5,357 nucleotides of DNA, taken from NCBI GenBank assembly GCA_035759585.1, contig DASTUP010000213.1:1-5357 (forward strand). The letters are read 5' to 3'. The notes beneath the pieces were generated by a model that was given only the letters and a program-made list of their open reading frames with translations, had not been told where the DNA came from and ran no database searches. Position 1 is the stretch's first letter, and each line of letters opens with the position of its first letter. Made by a program: the position numbers and the translations under genes. This document shows, piece after piece, positions 4,359 through 5,357 of the stretch. The DNA comes from CAMLLJ01 sp035759585. Its GTDB lineage: Bacteria; Gemmatimonadota; Gemmatimonadetes; Gemmatimonadales; GWC2-71-9.

Positions 4359-5357
4359 ATGAGGACTGAGTTTTGGCTGGCGTCGCTCGGTGTCGTGAGC
4401 GCAGCATGCTCCAGCGGCGATGCGCGCGCGGGGAGTATGGAGATCGTGCTCGACTCGGCCGAGGCGTCGATCGGGGAGCTCGATCATGTGAGCGGGATCG
4501 CGGAGCTGCCCGACGGGCGCGTGGTCTTCACGCAGGGCGCGGTGCCGTCGGTGCTCTTCGCCGATCTCGCTACCGGTGAAATCGACACGGTTGGTCGTTC
4601 GGGCGACGGGCCGGGCGAGTATCGCTTTCCCGGCGACGTGTTCGTGAGCAATGGCCGGGTGAACGTATTCGACTTCGGTCCGCGGCGGCTCACCAGCTGG
4701 AATTTCGACGGCTCGCTCGATACCACGCTCTCGATCGCCACGATGCCGGGATTCGACATCGCCTTCGACACGATCGGCTACATGTACGCGGAGCAGCCGA
4801 CGTCGGAAGGGTTCGTCGTGGTGGGGCAGGAGCTCGACAGCACGCGGTCCAAGGACTCGACGTACATCTACCGGCTCCGGCCAAACGAAGCGGAGCGCGA
4901 CACGATCGGACGCCTGTTCGAGATCGGGAACGAGATCATCCGTATCGGCAACGGCATCGCCCGGATGCGGCGATTGTACCAGAGTGCGGATGTCTGGGGC
5001 GTGACGCCGGGCGGGATGCTCTGGATCGCGCGCGGCCGGGAGAATCGCGTCGATCGCCGCGCGCCCGACGGCACATGGACGCTCGGCGCGCCGCGCCCCT
5101 TCACGCCGATCCCGACCACGGAAGCGGATCGCCAGAAGCTGCCCCCGTTCCGAGGTCTTCCGGGCGACTCGGTCGAGCGCGAGCTTCCGAAGGAGAAGGG
5201 CCCGTACCAGGACGCTGTCGGCGCGCCCGATGGAGAAGTCTGGACTCGGCTCAACCAGCGGGCTGGCTATACACGCGAGCTCTACGCGATCCACCCCGTC
5301 TCGGGCACACCGGAGCGGACTGTCTCGTTCCCGAAAGACTACCGCGTCCGCGCCATT
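4359..5357 (+). CDS. Propeller D: six-bladed beta-propeller lipoprotein, 3' end cut by window edge
   Basis: The frame is open from ATG 4359 through the last base: 333 codons with no stop. A modest ribosome site (AAGG, 4349-4352) lies 6 bases upstream. MRTEFWLASLGVVSAACSSG is a lipoprotein signal with lipobox S-A-A-C, Cys17 and Ser at +2; Cys17 is the only cysteine seen. DHVSGIAELPDGRVVFTQ (42-59) and the signature VGRSGDGPGEY (78-88) align with gene A rather than B or C. The usual REG of the signature is RSG here. Later pieces are YIYRLRPNEAERDTIG (169-184), WGVTPGGMLWIARG (213-226) and a Pro/Glu/Lys-rich insert (about 248-284) before GAPDGEVWTRLNQ (288-300). By comparison with A, roughly 30 residues of the last blade lie beyond the window. 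The role is unknown; it may be co-transcribed with B-C through the palindrome or be transcribed separately. Confidence 0.88.
   Translation, partial: MRTEFWLASLGVVSAACSSGDARAGSMEIVLDSAEASIGELDHVSGIAELPDGRVVFTQGAVPSVLFADLATGEIDTVGRSGDGPGEYRFPGDVFVSNGRVNVFDFGPRRLTSWNFDGSLDTTLSIATMPGFDIAFDTIGYMYAEQPTSEGFVVVGQELDSTRSKDSTYIYRLRPNEAERDTIGRLFEIGNEIIRIGNGIARMRRLYQSADVWGVTPGGMLWIARGRENRVDRRAPDGTWTLGAPRPFTPIPTTEADRQKLPPFRGLPGDSVERELPKEKGPYQDAVGAPDGEVWTRLNQRAGYTRELYAIHPVSGTPERTVSFPKDYRVRAI

Noticed and set aside
4188..5294. 368-codon minus-strand open frame antisense to propeller D
   Set aside because: It crosses the 4271-4337 palindrome and mirrors gene D, which has a lipobox and family signature on the plus strand.

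Overview
The window is GC-rich bacterial DNA with very strong G/C bias at third codon positions. Its recognisable content is one family: exported six-bladed beta-propeller proteins that carry the 'GREGxGPGE(F/Y)' signature. Repeated paralogs of this family, together with intergenic palindromes built on CGCGGAGG- and CACGAAGG-like words, suggest Gemmatimonadota or a similar high-GC environmental lineage. That assignment is inference; there is no rRNA or marker gene here to confirm it.

Layout, all genes on the plus strand. Bases 1-69 are a near-perfect 24-bp inverted repeat. A C-rich, G-poor leader (about 70-112) leads to a small 46-residue ORF (150-290) with a good Shine-Dalgarno sequence and gene-like codon use. 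Bases 291-607 hold no gene; they contain a large palindromic element (305-507) followed by a short leader. Next come four propeller genes: A (608-1762, Sec signal peptide), B (1895-3082, lipoprotein), C (3079-4260, lipoprotein, overlapping B by ATGA) and D (from 4359, lipoprotein, running off the right edge). The A-B gap holds a stem-loop and a long C-rich, G-poor tract that could mark Rho-dependent termination. The C-D gap is almost entirely a second palindromic element with the same 8-base period as the first.

By sequence the four genes form two subtypes in an A-B-B-A order. A and D share a short N-terminus and a 'VSG(V/I)xEL.DGRVV' first strand. B and C share an N-terminal block (DTLPGG, AVH, GP.GW, DT.GW) and a conserved Cys-Cys pair, and they are close to collinear. 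B and C are a translationally coupled pair and clear tandem duplicates. No enzyme, transporter, regulator or mobile-element gene is visible, so what these propellers bind or sense cannot be read from this window. The best leads are the B/C Cys-Cys lipoprotein pair, the small ORF and the two related palindromes.
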